A stretch of 64,000 nucleotides of DNA from an uncultured Clostridia bacterium (GTDB lineage Bacteria > Bacillota > Clostridia > Christensenellales > Borkfalkiaceae). Both the position numbers and the translations under genes were made by a program. A model generated the notes under the pieces. It was not told the DNA's origin. It saw only the letters and a list, made by a program, of their open reading frames with translations, and searched no databases. This document shows, in pieces, positions 1 through 8,606 of the stretch; within the stretch, counting starts at the first letter, position 1; each line of letters starts with the position of its first letter. The DNA is taken from contig CANQQY010000001.1 in NCBI GenBank assembly GCA_947626105.1, forward strand, positions 146,013-210,012. The letters are read 5' to 3'.

Positions 1-560
1 CGGTAGAGCGGATTGTAATGGTTCTGCATGGAGACGAACTGCGTCCAGCCGTTGCGTTCGGCGACATGCTGCATATTGTGGAACTGGTAGGCGTACATCG
101 CCGACGCGCCGAGCGCGCGCACTTTGCCCGCACGGACGAGCGAATGGAGCGCTTCCATCGTCTCCTCGACGGGCGTATCATAATCGAAGCGGTGAATGAT
201 ATAGAGGTCGACATAGTCCGTCCCGAGGCGTTTGAGGGAGCCGTCGATCTCCCGAAGGATCGCCTCTTTTGAAAGGTGCCCCTCGTTGAAGTATACTTTC
301 GTCGCGATGACGACCTTGTCGCGCGGGACAAGATTTTTGATCGCCCGCCCGAGATACTCTTCGCTCGTGCCGTGGGAGTACTTATTTGCGGTATCGAAAA
401 AGTTGACGCCCGCATCGAGCGCAAGTTTTACCATATCCTGCGTTTCGCTTGGCCCAAGCGTCCAGAGATGGAAGTCCTCCGAGGGTTTCCCGAAGCTCAT
501 GCACCCCACCGAGAGGCGGGAAACTTCGATCCCGCTGTTTCCGAGCATTGCGTATTTCAT
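1..560 (-). CDS. Aldo/keto reductase, C-terminus cut by window edge
   Basis: The visible N-terminal 186 residues form the first part of an NADPH-dependent aldo/keto reductase TIM barrel. The family tetrad is present: Asp56 in FFDTANKYS, Tyr61 in the same motif, Lys88 in VIATKVY and His123 in LYIIHRFD. The start ATG at 560 is preceded by a GGAGAG ribosome-binding site. The opening MKYAMLGNSGIEVSRLSVGC is typical of the YajO/Tas-like branch that reduces aldehydes or ketones in the cytosol. The substrate cannot be told from sequence. It follows rny on the same strand, with a hairpin in the gap, so it is probably its own unit or a read-through product of rny. The remainder of the protein lies outside the window. 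Confidence 0.93.
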   Translation of the reverse strand, partial: MKYAMLGNSGIEVSRLSVGCMSFGKPSEDFHLWTLGPSETQDMVKLALDAGVNFFDTANKYSHGTSEEYLGRAIKNLVPRDKVVIATKVYFNEGHLSKEAILREIDGSLKRLGTDYVDLYIIHRFDYDTPVEETMEALHSLVRAGKVRALGASAMYAYQFHNMQHVAERNGWTQFVSMQNHYNPLY

Positions 561-587
561 AGATCTCTCCTTCAAATTGCTTCTTGT

Positions 588-617
588 GAAAAGACCCCCG
601 TGCGGGGATCTTTTTGT
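588..617 (-). terminator. Bidirectional rho-independent terminator after rny
   Basis: An 8-bp stem (593-600 with 603-610) is flanked on one side by AAAA and on the other by TTTTTG, so it can act in either direction. It lies immediately beyond the rny stop codon and just ahead of the aldo/keto reductase start. Confidence 0.7.
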
Positions 618-619
618 TT

Positions 620-2260
620 TTATTTTGCGTATTCGACGCTTCTGAACTCGCGGATGACGTTGACCTTGATTTGCCCCGGATATTCGAGCTCGTTTTCGAT
701 CTTCTTGGCGATGTCCTTCGCGAGGAAGAGCGCCTGCGCGTCGTCCACCTGGTCGGGCTTGACGATGACGCGGACTTCCCTGCCCGCCTGGATCGCATAG
801 CACTTGTCGACGCCCTTGAAGGAAGAGCCGATCTCTTCGAGCTTTTCGAGCCGCTTGACGTACCCCGCGCCCGTCTCCCTTCTCGCTCCCGGGCGGGCGC
901 CCGAGATCGCGTCCGCCGCCTGCACGAGGACGGCTTCGACCGTCTTGGGTTCCACGTCGCCGTGGTGCGCCATGATCGCATTGACGATCATCGCGTTTTC
1001 CTTATACTTTTTGGCGACATCCGCGCCGAGCTGGATATGCGTCCCCTCCTGCTCGTGGTCGACCGCCTTGCCGATGTCGTGCAGAAGTCCCGCGCGCTTG
1101 GCGAAATTGACGTCGAGCCCGAGTTCCTGCGCCATGAGCCCCGCGAGCTGGGACACCTCGATGGAATGGCGGTAGACGTTCTGCCCGTAGCTTGTCCTGA
1201 ATTTGAGCCGCCCGAGAAGTTTGATGATCTCGGGGTGCAGATTGTAGACGTTCGTTTCGAACATCGCGCTTTCGCCCGCCTCTTTGATCTCCTGGTCGAG
1301 CTCCTTCTGCACCTTTTCCACCGTTTCCTCGATACGGGCGGGATGGATCCGTCCGTCCGAGATGAGCTTTTCAAGCGTAAGACGGGCGACTTCCCTTCTG
1401 ACAGGGTCGAACCCCGAGAGAAGAACGACTTCGGGCGTATCGTCGATGACGAGCTCGATCCCCGTCGCATTTTCGATAGCGCGGATGTTTCTGCCCTCTC
1501 TGCCGATGATGCGCGCCTTCATATCGTCGTTGGGAAGGGGCACGACGGAGACGGTCGATTCGGACGCCTGGTCGGCGGCGCAACGCTGGATAGCGAGCGT
1601 AATAATGCTCTTTGCGTTGAAATCCGCCTCTTCCTTCGCCTGCTGTTCGAGATTGCGCACCTGAACGGCGAGGTCGCGCCTCGTCTCGTCCATGATCTCG
1701 TCCGTAAGCTGCTTTTTCGCCTCTTCCTTGGTGAGCTGGGAAATGCGCTCGAGCTCCTCGATCATGAGTTCGTGCTGGCGGGAGACGAGCTCCTGCGTCT
1801 TTTGCACTTCTTCGAGCTTTTTCTGCGCCTCTTCGATCTTTTGGTTGGCATTGTTGAGCCGGTCGTCGAGGGACTGCTCTTTGCGTGAAAGTTCGGTCTC
1901 CTTCTTTTCGAGCGCGTCCTCCTGCCTGTTGAGACGATCTTCCACGCGCTTTTGCTCTGCGCGCTTCTCCTTCATCTCCTCTTCGAACTCGTTCCTTCGT
2001 TTCAGATCCTGTTCCTTAGCCTCTAAAACTGCTTCCTTCTGACGCTGCTTGATCTCGGCTTCTGCCTTTTGCAGCATGTCCTCGACCTGCTTTTCGGTTG
2101 CGTCAAGTTTGTTTTCCGACCTCTTTTGGGAAACTTTTTTGAGTACCTGCCATGTAACGACGGCGGCGATCCCCGCGCCGAGAACAAGGGCAAGAACGAT
2201 GAGCCCGACCGCAAGACCGGTGTCCATCGCAAGGAGCAGGCTGCCAAAATTTGCCATCAT
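620..2260 (-). CDS. rny: Ribonuclease Y
   Basis: RNase Y is the membrane-anchored endonuclease that starts mRNA decay in Firmicutes. The product is 546 aa, a little longer than the usual ~520. Residues ~14-38 form one N-terminal membrane helix. A long charged coiled coil follows to about residue 230. Next is a KH domain with [11 protein letters not shown], then an HD phosphohydrolase domain with [10 protein letters not shown] and [12 protein letters not shown] (metal-binding His394-Asp395). I chose ATG 2260 because an AGAGGAGG ribosome-binding site sits just upstream. ATG 2257 is a second possibility. A longer open frame runs further upstream but has no ribosome-binding site and would place a hydrophilic leader before the membrane helix. 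Confidence 0.96.
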   Translation of the reverse strand: MMANFGSLLLAMDTGLAVGLIVLALVLGAGIAAVVTWQVLKKVSQKRSENKLDATEKQVEDMLQKAEAEIKQRQKEAVLEAKEQDLKRRNEFEEEMKEKRAEQKRVEDRLNRQEDALEKKETELSRKEQSLDDRLNNANQKIEEAQKKLEEVQKTQELVSRQHELMIEELERISQLTKEEAKKQLTDEIMDETRRDLAVQVRNLEQQAKEEADFNAKSIITLAIQRCAADQASESTVSVVPLPNDDMKARIIGREGRNIRAIENATGIELVIDDTPEVVLLSGFDPVRREVARLTLEKLISDGRIHPARIEETVEKVQKELDQEIKEAGESAMFETNVYNLHPEIIKLLGRLKFRTSYGQNVYRHSIEVSQLAGLMAQELGLDVNFAKRAGLLHDIGKAVDHEQEGTHIQLGADVAKKYKENAMIVNAIMAHHGDVEPKTVEAVLVQAADAISGARPGARRETGAGYVKRLEKLEEIGSSFKGVDKCYAIQAGREVRVIVKPDQVDDAQALFLAKDIAKKIENELEYPGQIKVNVIREFRSVEYAK

Positions 2261-2301
2261 GACTGCCTCCTCTGAATAAAATTTCGACTTATTTCCCTGC
2301 A

Positions 2302-2371
2302 CTGTCCGAAAAAATGGACAGATATAGGCATTGTCGTAAAGTATTATACAATATTTTGTCTTTGCTGTCAA
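2302..2371 (-). promoter_or_regulatory. Consensus sigma-A promoter and leader hairpin of rny
   Basis: TTGACA (2366-2371) and TATAAT (2343-2348) are both perfect consensus, separated by 17 bp and reading on the minus strand toward rny. The transcribed leader contains a 6-bp hairpin, CTGTCC (2302-2307) with GGACAG (2316-2321). Confidence 0.85.
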
Positions 2372-2426
2372 TGAGTTACCGTCATATTGCGCCGTTTTTC
2401 CAAAAAAATTTTTCTTGATTTTTGAA

Positions 2427-2700
2427 AAACCCCTCGCTGCCCCTTTTAGGGGAAGTCCGCCTTCCGCCCTCGCTGCCCCTTTTAGGGGAAGTCCCCGAAG
2501 GGGAAAGGGGTTCCCGAAAAACGGAGCCGAGGAAACCCCTCAGTCACCTGCGGTGACAGCTCCCCTACAAGGGGAGCCAAGGAGGCGAGGGGCGTGACAG
2601 CTCCCCTATGAGGGGCAGCGAGACAACCCCCACCACCGCCTGCGGCGGAGCCGCCCCCTTCAAAGGGGGCAGCTTCCCCTAAGAGGGGAGCCAAGACCCA
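2427..2700. repeat. Interspersed GC-rich palindromic repeats (rny-tsaD gap)
   Basis: This stretch holds two nearly identical copies of a short GCTGCCCC/AGGGGAAG unit. It also holds one copy of the CTCAGTC-stem-GACAGCTCCCC element (2536-2578) and one copy of the CCCCCACC...CCGCCCCC element (2624-2672). Related units recur near 4.9, 8.2, 41.3, 44.3, 46.8 and 55.6 kb. No gene is credible here. Confidence 0.8.
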
Positions 2701-2721
2701 TTCAAAAAAACCGCCCCGAAC

Positions 2722-3756
2722 TTATCGGAGCGGAATGCTTGCGCATGCGTTGAGGGAGAGCGGGGAGAAGTTGCCCGCCTCGTACTCTATGAGCCCTTCG
2801 GCGGCGATCATCGCGGCGTTATCCGTACAGCGCCGCTTTTCGGGAAGGACGAGTTTCAGCCCCGCCCGACTGCATGCGGACTGCAATCTTTCCCGCAGGT
2901 ACCCGTTGGCGACGACCCCGCCGCCCGCCGTGACCGTCCTGACATGCCGCTCGAGCGCCCCTTCCACCGTCTTTTCGACGAGGATATCGAGCGCGGCGGA
3001 CTGGAAAGAAGCGGCAACGTCCGCCTTCGACCACGCCTCCCCCTTTTGCTCCTTGGTATGCACATAGTTGATGATGTGCGTTTTGAGTCCGCTGTAAGAG
3101 AAGTCGTATCCCCCCAACCCTTTGAGCATCTTGGGCATGGGTACCACGTTTTTGCCCTCTCTTGCGAGCTGTTCGACATGGGGGCCACCGGGATAGGGAA
3201 GTCCCAATACGCGGGCGACCTTATCGAACGCCTCCCCCGCGGCGTCGTCGAGGGTGCCGCCGAGGACTTCGAACTTCGTCGGCGTTTCGGTATAGAGGAT
3301 CGCCGTGTGCCCCCCGCTCGCGAGAAGCGTCATGAAGGGCGGAGCGAGCGTTTCGTCCTCGAGATAGCATGCCGCAAGATGCCCGCGGATATGGTTGACC
3401 CCGATAAGGGGGATATTCAGCCCGTAGGCAAATCCCTTCGCGAAAGAGAGCCCCACGAGAAGGGCTCCGAGCAGCCCCGCGCCATAGGTAACGGCGACCG
3501 CGTCGAGCTCCTCTTTTTTGACGTCCGCACTGCAAAGCGCGCGCCGCACGACTTCGTCCACCGCGTCGCTGTGGACGCGCGAGGCGATCTCGGGCACGAC
3601 GCCGCCGTATTTGGCCTGCAAGGAAGCGGACGAGATGATCTCGTCCGAAAGTAAAGTGCGACCGCGGATCACTGCCGCGGCCGTTTCGTCACAGGATGAT
3701 TCGATTCCCAAAATCAACGGAGATTTTTTCATGGATAATAAAAACGAATCCCTCAT
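2722..3756 (-). CDS. tsaD: tRNA N6-adenosine threonylcarbamoyltransferase TsaD
   Basis: TsaD transfers the threonylcarbamoyl group to A37 of ANN-decoding tRNAs, working with TsaB and TsaE. The ASKHA-type fold is recognisable from LGIESSCDETAAAV near the N-terminus. The metal-binding HIRGH motif and LLASGGHTAIL follow, and AGGGVVANGYLR is in the C-terminal half. The reading frame opens at ATG 3756, overlapping the prfB stop by one base (TGATG), and gives 344 aa. An internal ATG at 3732 (MKKSPLILGIESS, 336 aa) fits family alignments equally well. Neither start has a good ribosome-binding site, so coupling to prfB translation is likely. Confidence 0.95.
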   Translation of the reverse strand: MRDSFLLSMKKSPLILGIESSCDETAAAVIRGRTLLSDEIISSASLQAKYGGVVPEIASRVHSDAVDEVVRRALCSADVKKEELDAVAVTYGAGLLGALLVGLSFAKGFAYGLNIPLIGVNHIRGHLAACYLEDETLAPPFMTLLASGGHTAILYTETPTKFEVLGGTLDDAAGEAFDKVARVLGLPYPGGPHVEQLAREGKNVVPMPKMLKGLGGYDFSYSGLKTHIINYVHTKEQKGEAWSKADVAASFQSAALDILVEKTVEGALERHVRTVTAGGGVVANGYLRERLQSACSRAGLKLVLPEKRRCTDNAAMIAAEGLIEYEAGNFSPLSLNACASIPLR

Positions 3757-4853
3757 CAAGTCTTTTTCAGATAGTCAATGATGAAACCTTGAATATTGCC
3801 GTCCATCACGGCCTGCACATCCCCCATCTCGTATCCCGTCCGATGGTCTTTGACGAGCGTATAGGGACAGAACACATAGGAGCGGATCTGCGACCCCCAT
3901 TCGATCTTTTTCGTCTCCCCTTTGAGGGCGGCTTCATCCGCCATGCGCTGTTCGATCTGCTTTTCGAGGAGTTTCGAGCGGAGATATTTGAACGCCATCT
4001 CCTTATTTTGGAGCTGGCTGCGCTCGTTCTGGCAGGTGACGACGATCCCCGTCGGGAAGTGGGTGATGCGGATGGCGGTCTCCGTCTTGTTGACCTTCTG
4101 ACCGCCCGCGCCCGAGCTTCTGTATACGTCGATACGGATGTCCTCGTCCTTGATCTCGATCTCATTGTCGTCGTCGACTTCGGGCATGACTTCGACGGAA
4201 GCAAAGGAAGTTTGGCGGCGCTTGTTGGCGTCGAACGGCGAAATGCGCACGAGTCTGTGTACGCCGATCTCCGCTTTGAGATAGCCGTATGCGTTTTCCC
4301 CTTCGATCTTGAAATCCACCGATTTGAGCCCCGCGCTGTCGCCCGCAAGGCGGTCGATCTCGGTCGTCTTGAAGCCGTTCATGTCGGCATAGCGGCAATA
4401 CATGCGGTAGAGCATGGAGCACCAATCGCACGCCTCCGTGCCGCCCGCACCCGCATGGATGGAGAGAAGGGCGTTGGAATTATCATACTTGCCGCGGAGA
4501 AGCGCCCTCACGCGCATCTCCTCGATGTCGGCTTCGGCGTTCAACATCATCTTGTCGAGCTCGGAAACGAGCTCCTCTTCCTCTGTCTCTTCGATGAGGT
4601 CGATGATCTCGTTCGCGTCGTCGAGCGCCTTTCTGCCCTTTTCGTAGGAAGCGATCTTGTTCTCGATCGAGGAGATCTCCCGCCCGATCTTGGCGGAGCG
4701 TTCCAAGTCCTGCCAGACGGCGGGGTCCTCCTGCTCCGCACGCAGCTTTTTGAGCTGTTCGTAGCGGTTGTCGATATCCAAGGCATATTTCGCTTCGCCG
4801 AGCGTCTCTTCGAGATCTTTGATTTTAAGTCTGTAATCGTCTGCTTTGAACAT
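3756..4853 (-). CDS. prfB: Peptide chain release factor 2, no programmed frameshift
   Basis: RF2 (365 aa) recognises UGA and UAA stops and triggers peptide release. The GGQ catalytic motif is at residues 250-252 (SSGAGGQKVNKTE) and the SPF stop-codon recognition tripeptide at 205-207. The N-terminal helical domain is complete. In many bacteria a +1 frameshift at an in-frame UGA near codon 25 autoregulates this gene. Here the equivalent position reads straight through as Ala24-Leu25-Asp26, with no UGA, so that control is absent. A ribosome-binding site (AAAGGGA) precedes the start at 4853. It is transcribed ahead of tsaD. Confidence 0.97.
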   Translation of the reverse strand: MFKADDYRLKIKDLEETLGEAKYALDIDNRYEQLKKLRAEQEDPAVWQDLERSAKIGREISSIENKIASYEKGRKALDDANEIIDLIEETEEEELVSELDKMMLNAEADIEEMRVRALLRGKYDNSNALLSIHAGAGGTEACDWCSMLYRMYCRYADMNGFKTTEIDRLAGDSAGLKSVDFKIEGENAYGYLKAEIGVHRLVRISPFDANKRRQTSFASVEVMPEVDDDNEIEIKDEDIRIDVYRSSGAGGQKVNKTETAIRITHFPTGIVVTCQNERSQLQNKEMAFKYLRSKLLEKQIEQRMADEAALKGETKKIEWGSQIRSYVFCPYTLVKDHRTGYEMGDVQAVMDGNIQGFIIDYLKKT

Positions 4854-4876
4854 AAATCCCTTTGATTTTTTTGATG

Positions 4877-5052
4877 TTCTATCCCTTGGCGCTCCTTTTG
4901 GGGGAAGTACTGCAACGCCTTCCTTGCTTCCCCTATTAGGGGAAGTACCCGCGCAGCGGGGGATAGGGTTTCAAAACCCCTCAGTCACGCAAGAGTGCGT
5001 GACGCCTTCTGCACAAGGCACGCCCTTCGGGTGCCCTCAAGGGGAAGGCAAG
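4877..5052. repeat. Interspersed palindromic repeats (secA-prfB gap)
   Basis: Copies of the CCCC...GGGG units and a CTCAGTC element with its own stem (CACGC with GCGTG, about 4977-5045) fill the gap between the end of secA and the start of prfB. Neighbouring palindromes include GGCACGCCCTTCGGGTGCC. Confidence 0.75.
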
Positions 5053-5067
5053 TGTTCGGGCGCTCAA

Positions 5068-8034
5068 TTAAAACGGTTTCCCGTGGCACTTTTTATATTT
5101 GAGTCCGCTGCCGCAGGGGCAAGGATCGTTGGGACCCGGCTTTTTCGCCTTCTTCATCGTCGCAGGGTTGAACCGCTCCGAACCGCTCGTTCTAAGCGCG
5201 TCTACATTGATCGCAGCGGGCACGGCGGGCGCAGCGACGGTTGAAACGCCGCTTCTCTCCGCGGGCGCTTGGGGCGCGGGCTGCTGTTCCGCTTCGGGGG
5301 CAGCCGTCTGCTGCGTTTGGGGCGCGGAAGGCTGTTCCTGCGCCTCGGGCGCCTCGGCGGGCGCGGGACGAGGCGTCGGCGCCGTGGGCATAATGCGCGG
5401 CGTAGGCTGCTGGCGGACTTCAAGCTGTGCCTTCAAGAGGATCGCGATCGTACGTTCCTGGATCCTTTCGACCATCTCGTCGAACATCGCAAGCCCTTCC
5501 TGCTTATAGGCGATGATGGGATCGGACTGCCCGTACGCGCGGAGCCTGATGCCCTTGCGGAGCTGATCCATCGCGTCGATATGGTCGATCCAGTTGCTGT
5601 CTACGACGCGGAGCAAGATCCTTCTCTCTGCGTCCGCAAAGTCGATATGCGCTTCCTCGCGGATGCGCGCGATCTTCTCTTCGTAGCATTCCGCGGTCTT
5701 TTTGGAGATCTTCTCGATCGCCGTGTTATACTCCCACTTTTCAAGTTTTTCACGGGTGATATAGTGCGTCCCGGGGGGAAGGAGCTTGCGTTCAAGCGCT
5801 TCGTTGAGGTCGTCCTCGTTCCACTTCTCGGGCATATCATCCGCATTGACCGCGTCGTGCACGACCGTCTTTACATAATCGGGAATATATTTGAGAACCT
5901 GCTGGTGGACATCCTCGCCGCGGATGACCTTCATGCGCTCGGCATACATGATTTTGCGCTGCGTGTTCATGACGTCGTCGTATTGCAGGACGTTCTTACG
6001 GGTGGCGAAGTTCCTGCCCTCGATCTGCTTCTGCGCATACTCGATGAGACGGGTCAGGAGCCTGCTTTCGAGACTCTCGTCCTCCTCCATCTTGGACATT
6101 GCGTAAATGCGCTTCATGCGCTCGCCGCCGAACCGCACCATGAGGTCGTCCTCGAGGGAAAGGAAGAAGATAGACGCGCCGACGTCTCCCTGACGTCCCG
6201 CACGGCCGCGGAGCTGGTTATCAATACGGCGGGATTCGTGCCGCTCGGTGCCGATAATGCAGAGGCCGCCCGCCTCGATGACTTTCGTCTTTTCCTCGTC
6301 CGTCTTTTCCTTATATTGTTTGTAGAGTTCCTGATATCTTTCGCGGACTTTCTGCGTCTCTTCGTCCACTTCCGCATAGCTCGTGGCAAGCTCGATCGTG
6401 TCGTGCTCGACGCCCTCTTCGCGTAAGCGTTTCTTGGCAAGATATTCGGGGTTGCCGCCGAGCAAAATATCCGTGCCGCGGCCCGCCATGTTGGTGGAGA
6501 TGGTCACCGCACCGTATCTGCCCGCCTGCGCGACGATCTCCGCCTCGCGTTCGTGGTTCTTCGCGTTGAGAATGTTGTGTTGGATCCCGTTCCTGCGCAG
6601 AAGCCTCGAAATCTCTTCCGATTTCTCGACGGAGACCGTACCGACGAGGATGGGCTGCCCCTTCTCGTGGCGCTCCGCGATCTCGCGGACGATTGCCTTT
6701 TTCTTCCCCTCTACGGTGGAGAAGATCCTGTCGTGCAAATCCTCTCTGCGCACGGGCTTGTTGGTGGGGATCTCGATGACGTCGAGCGAATAGATCGTGC
6801 GGAATTCGCCTTCCTCCGTCTTGGCGGTACCCGTCATGCCCGAGAGTTTTTTATAGAGACGGAAATAGTTCTGGAAAGTGATCGTCGCATACGTCTTGTT
6901 CTCTTCACGGATCTTGACGCCCTCTTTCGCCTCGATCGCCTGATGCAGACCGTCCGAATAGCGGCGTCCGATCATGAGACGTCCCGTAAACTCGTCTACG
7001 ATGATGATCTCCTCATCCTTGATGATATATTCTTCATTGAGATGGAAAAGTTTATGCGCTTTGAGCGCCTGTTGGATGTGATGGTTGAGGGAGGCATGCT
7101 CGATATCGGCAACGTTGTCGATCCCGAAGAACTTCTCCGCTTTCTCCGCGCCGTACTCCGTGAGATGGACTTGCTTGTCCTTCCGTTCGATGACGTAATC
7201 CCATTCCAGCGCTTCCGCCTCGGCAAGTTTGCGCTCCGAGCCGCGCTTTTCGTGCTTCTTGCGGTTCTGCTCCTCCTCGAGCTCGTCGTCGAATCCGCCC
7301 GTAAGCGTCCTGACGAAACGGTCGACCTGTACATACAGATCGGAGGACTTGTCTCCCCTGCCCGAAATGATGAGCGGCGTCCTCGCTTCATCGATCAGAA
7401 TGGAGTCCACCTCGTCGACAATGGCGAAGTTCAGATCGCGCTGCACCATGAGTTTTAGGTCGGATTTGAGATTGTCGCGCAAGTAATCGAAGCCGAACTC
7501 GTTGTTCGTCCCGTAGGTGATGTCGCTCTGGTATGCGGCGCGCTTATCGTCGTCGCTCATGCCGGGGACGACGACCCCGACCGTAAGCCCCATAAAGCGA
7601 TGAACCTTTCCCATCCACTCCGCGTCGCGGCGGGCAAGATAATCGTTGACCGTGACGATGTGGACGCCCTTGCCGCTAAGCGCTTCAAGATACGCGGGGA
7701 GGGTCGCGACGAGGGTCTTTCCTTCGCCCGTTTTCATCTCGGCGATACGGCCTTGGAAAAGACAGATGCCGCCGATGATCTGGACGCGGAAATGACGCAT
7801 TCCGAGAACGCGCCCGCTCGCCTCACGGAGCGCGGCAAACGCGTCGGGAAGGAGGGCTTCGAGCGTTTCGCCCTTGGCAAGACGGTCGCGGAAGAGCTGT
7901 GTCTGCGATTGCAGCTCGCTATCCGACATTGCCGCATATTTGGGAGCGAGCTTTTCCACCAAGTCGGCGGTGGCATTGAGCTTTTTGAGGCTCCTGCGCC
8001 CGTCCCTGTTTTTAATATAACGAATCAGTCCCAT
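5068..8034 (-). CDS. secA: Preprotein translocase ATPase SecA
   Basis: SecA (988 aa) drives secretion of signal-bearing proteins through SecYEG at the cytoplasmic membrane. Walker A is at ~100-107 (MKTGEGKTL), followed by the DEVDSILIDEART box, the preprotein cross-linking region and helicase motif VI (GRAGRQGD). A Pro/Gln/Ala-rich linker leads to the zinc-binding tail CPCGSGLKYKKCHG, which contacts SecB or lipids in the family. The start at 8034 is set by a GAGGA ribosome-binding site eight bases upstream. The frame is open about 60 codons further upstream, but that part is translated repeat sequence. The giant surface protein encoded just upstream would be a client. Confidence 0.97.
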   Translation of the reverse strand: MGLIRYIKNRDGRRSLKKLNATADLVEKLAPKYAAMSDSELQSQTQLFRDRLAKGETLEALLPDAFAALREASGRVLGMRHFRVQIIGGICLFQGRIAEMKTGEGKTLVATLPAYLEALSGKGVHIVTVNDYLARRDAEWMGKVHRFMGLTVGVVVPGMSDDDKRAAYQSDITYGTNNEFGFDYLRDNLKSDLKLMVQRDLNFAIVDEVDSILIDEARTPLIISGRGDKSSDLYVQVDRFVRTLTGGFDDELEEEQNRKKHEKRGSERKLAEAEALEWDYVIERKDKQVHLTEYGAEKAEKFFGIDNVADIEHASLNHHIQQALKAHKLFHLNEEYIIKDEEIIIVDEFTGRLMIGRRYSDGLHQAIEAKEGVKIREENKTYATITFQNYFRLYKKLSGMTGTAKTEEGEFRTIYSLDVIEIPTNKPVRREDLHDRIFSTVEGKKKAIVREIAERHEKGQPILVGTVSVEKSEEISRLLRRNGIQHNILNAKNHEREAEIVAQAGRYGAVTISTNMAGRGTDILLGGNPEYLAKKRLREEGVEHDTIELATSYAEVDEETQKVRERYQELYKQYKEKTDEEKTKVIEAGGLCIIGTERHESRRIDNQLRGRAGRQGDVGASIFFLSLEDDLMVRFGGERMKRIYAMSKMEEDESLESRLLTRLIEYAQKQIEGRNFATRKNVLQYDDVMNTQRKIMYAERMKVIRGEDVHQQVLKYIPDYVKTVVHDAVNADDMPEKWNEDDLNEALERKLLPPGTHYITREKLEKWEYNTAIEKISKKTAECYEEKIARIREEAHIDFADAERRILLRVVDSNWIDHIDAMDQLRKGIRLRAYGQSDPIIAYKQEGLAMFDEMVERIQERTIAILLKAQLEVRQQPTPRIMPTAPTPRPAPAEAPEAQEQPSAPQTQQTAAPEAEQQPAPQAPAERSGVSTVAAPAVPAAINVDALRTSGSERFNPATMKKAKKPGPNDPCPCGSGLKYKKCHGKPF

Positions 8035-8050
8035 TTTCTGTTCCTCGATA

Positions 8051-8115
8051 GCGCTTTTTATGGAAGCGCAGATTTTCACTAGTCTATTGTACAATATTTT
8101 CCCGAAAAATGAAAG
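8051..8115 (-). promoter_or_regulatory. Possible secA promoter and leader hairpin
   Basis: A TACAAT -10 (8086-8091, minus strand) is clear but the -35 is poor. The presumed leader carries a stem GCGCTT/AAGCGC (8051-8069) shortly before the ribosome-binding site. The call rests mainly on the -10 and position. Confidence 0.4.
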
Positions 8116-8184
8116 CGATTTACAGGGGTTTTCGAGAATTTCATGCAATCGACAAAGAACGACACAGGAATACGCCTTAGGAGA

Positions 8185-8300
8185 CAACCCCCACCTGACG
8201 CGCCAAGGACGGCGCGCCACCCGCCCCCTTGAAAAGGGGGCAGGTCCCCTTGGCTCCCCTCTTAGGGAGCTGGCGCGCGCCCTTGCGCGACTAAGGGGGT
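8185..8300. repeat. Interspersed repeats of two families upstream of secA
   Basis: One copy of the CCCCCACCTGACGCG...CCGCCCCC element (8185-8246) is directly followed by one copy of the GGGAGCTGGCGCGC...GCGCGACTAAGGGG stem-loop (8252-8300). The same pair of families sits together near 41.3-41.5, 44.3-44.6 and 46.7-46.8 kb. Confidence 0.75.
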
Positions 8301-8312
8301 GTCGTTCTCAAT

Positions 8313-8386
8313 TACGTCATGGTGAGCTTGTCGAACCATCACCTTATTATAAAGCGGTGACCCTTCGACAGGCTCAGGGTGACGTA
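8313..8386. repeat. Fold-back (inverted repeat) element, copy 1
   Basis: Two arms of about 30 bp (from TACGTCA at 8313 to TGACGTA at 8386) are near-complementary around an AT-rich centre (TTATTATAAA). The arms include GAGCTTGTCGAA and TTCGACAGGCTC. Related fold-backs lie at 41357-41431, 44385-44533 and 55618-55719. They have no coding capacity and resemble miniature inverted-repeat elements. Confidence 0.7.
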
Positions 8387-8558
8387 TTTGGAATGCCGCC
8401 CCCTCCCCGTCCCCCTCATTCCGAGCCCCGTAAGGGGTGAGTGAATCCCCTCGTAAGTACGGACGCACGTGGGTCTATAAGATCCGCTCGCTTCGCTCGG
8501 GATGAGGACGGGATTGCGGTGCGCTGGATAAGAAAGGGCGACTACGGTAAATGTAACG

Positions 8559-8593
8559 AAAAAGACCGACTTGTTTCCAAGTCGGTCTTTTGT
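8559..8593 (-). terminator. Strong terminator of the giant surface-protein gene
   Basis: A perfect 13-bp stem (AAAGACCGACTTG with CAAGTCGGTCTTT, 8562-8590) with a short GAAA-type loop is followed on the minus strand by a T run. It starts 14 bp after the stop codon at 8607. Confidence 0.9.
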
Positions 8594-8606
8594 CGCAAGT
8601 TTGAGA

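Noticed and set aside
614..1888. Plus-strand open frame opposite rny
   Set aside because: It mirrors the Glu/Lys-rich coiled coil of RNase Y as a Leu/Phe-rich shadow and has no ribosome-binding site or family match.
2415..2694. Short ORFs in the rny-tsaD gap on both strands
   Set aside because: They are translations of interspersed palindromic repeats, with low-complexity products.
8185..8606. Possible CRISPR array in repeat-rich gaps
   Set aside because: Repeats are of several kinds, irregularly spaced and scattered over the window; there are no uniform spacers or cas genes.
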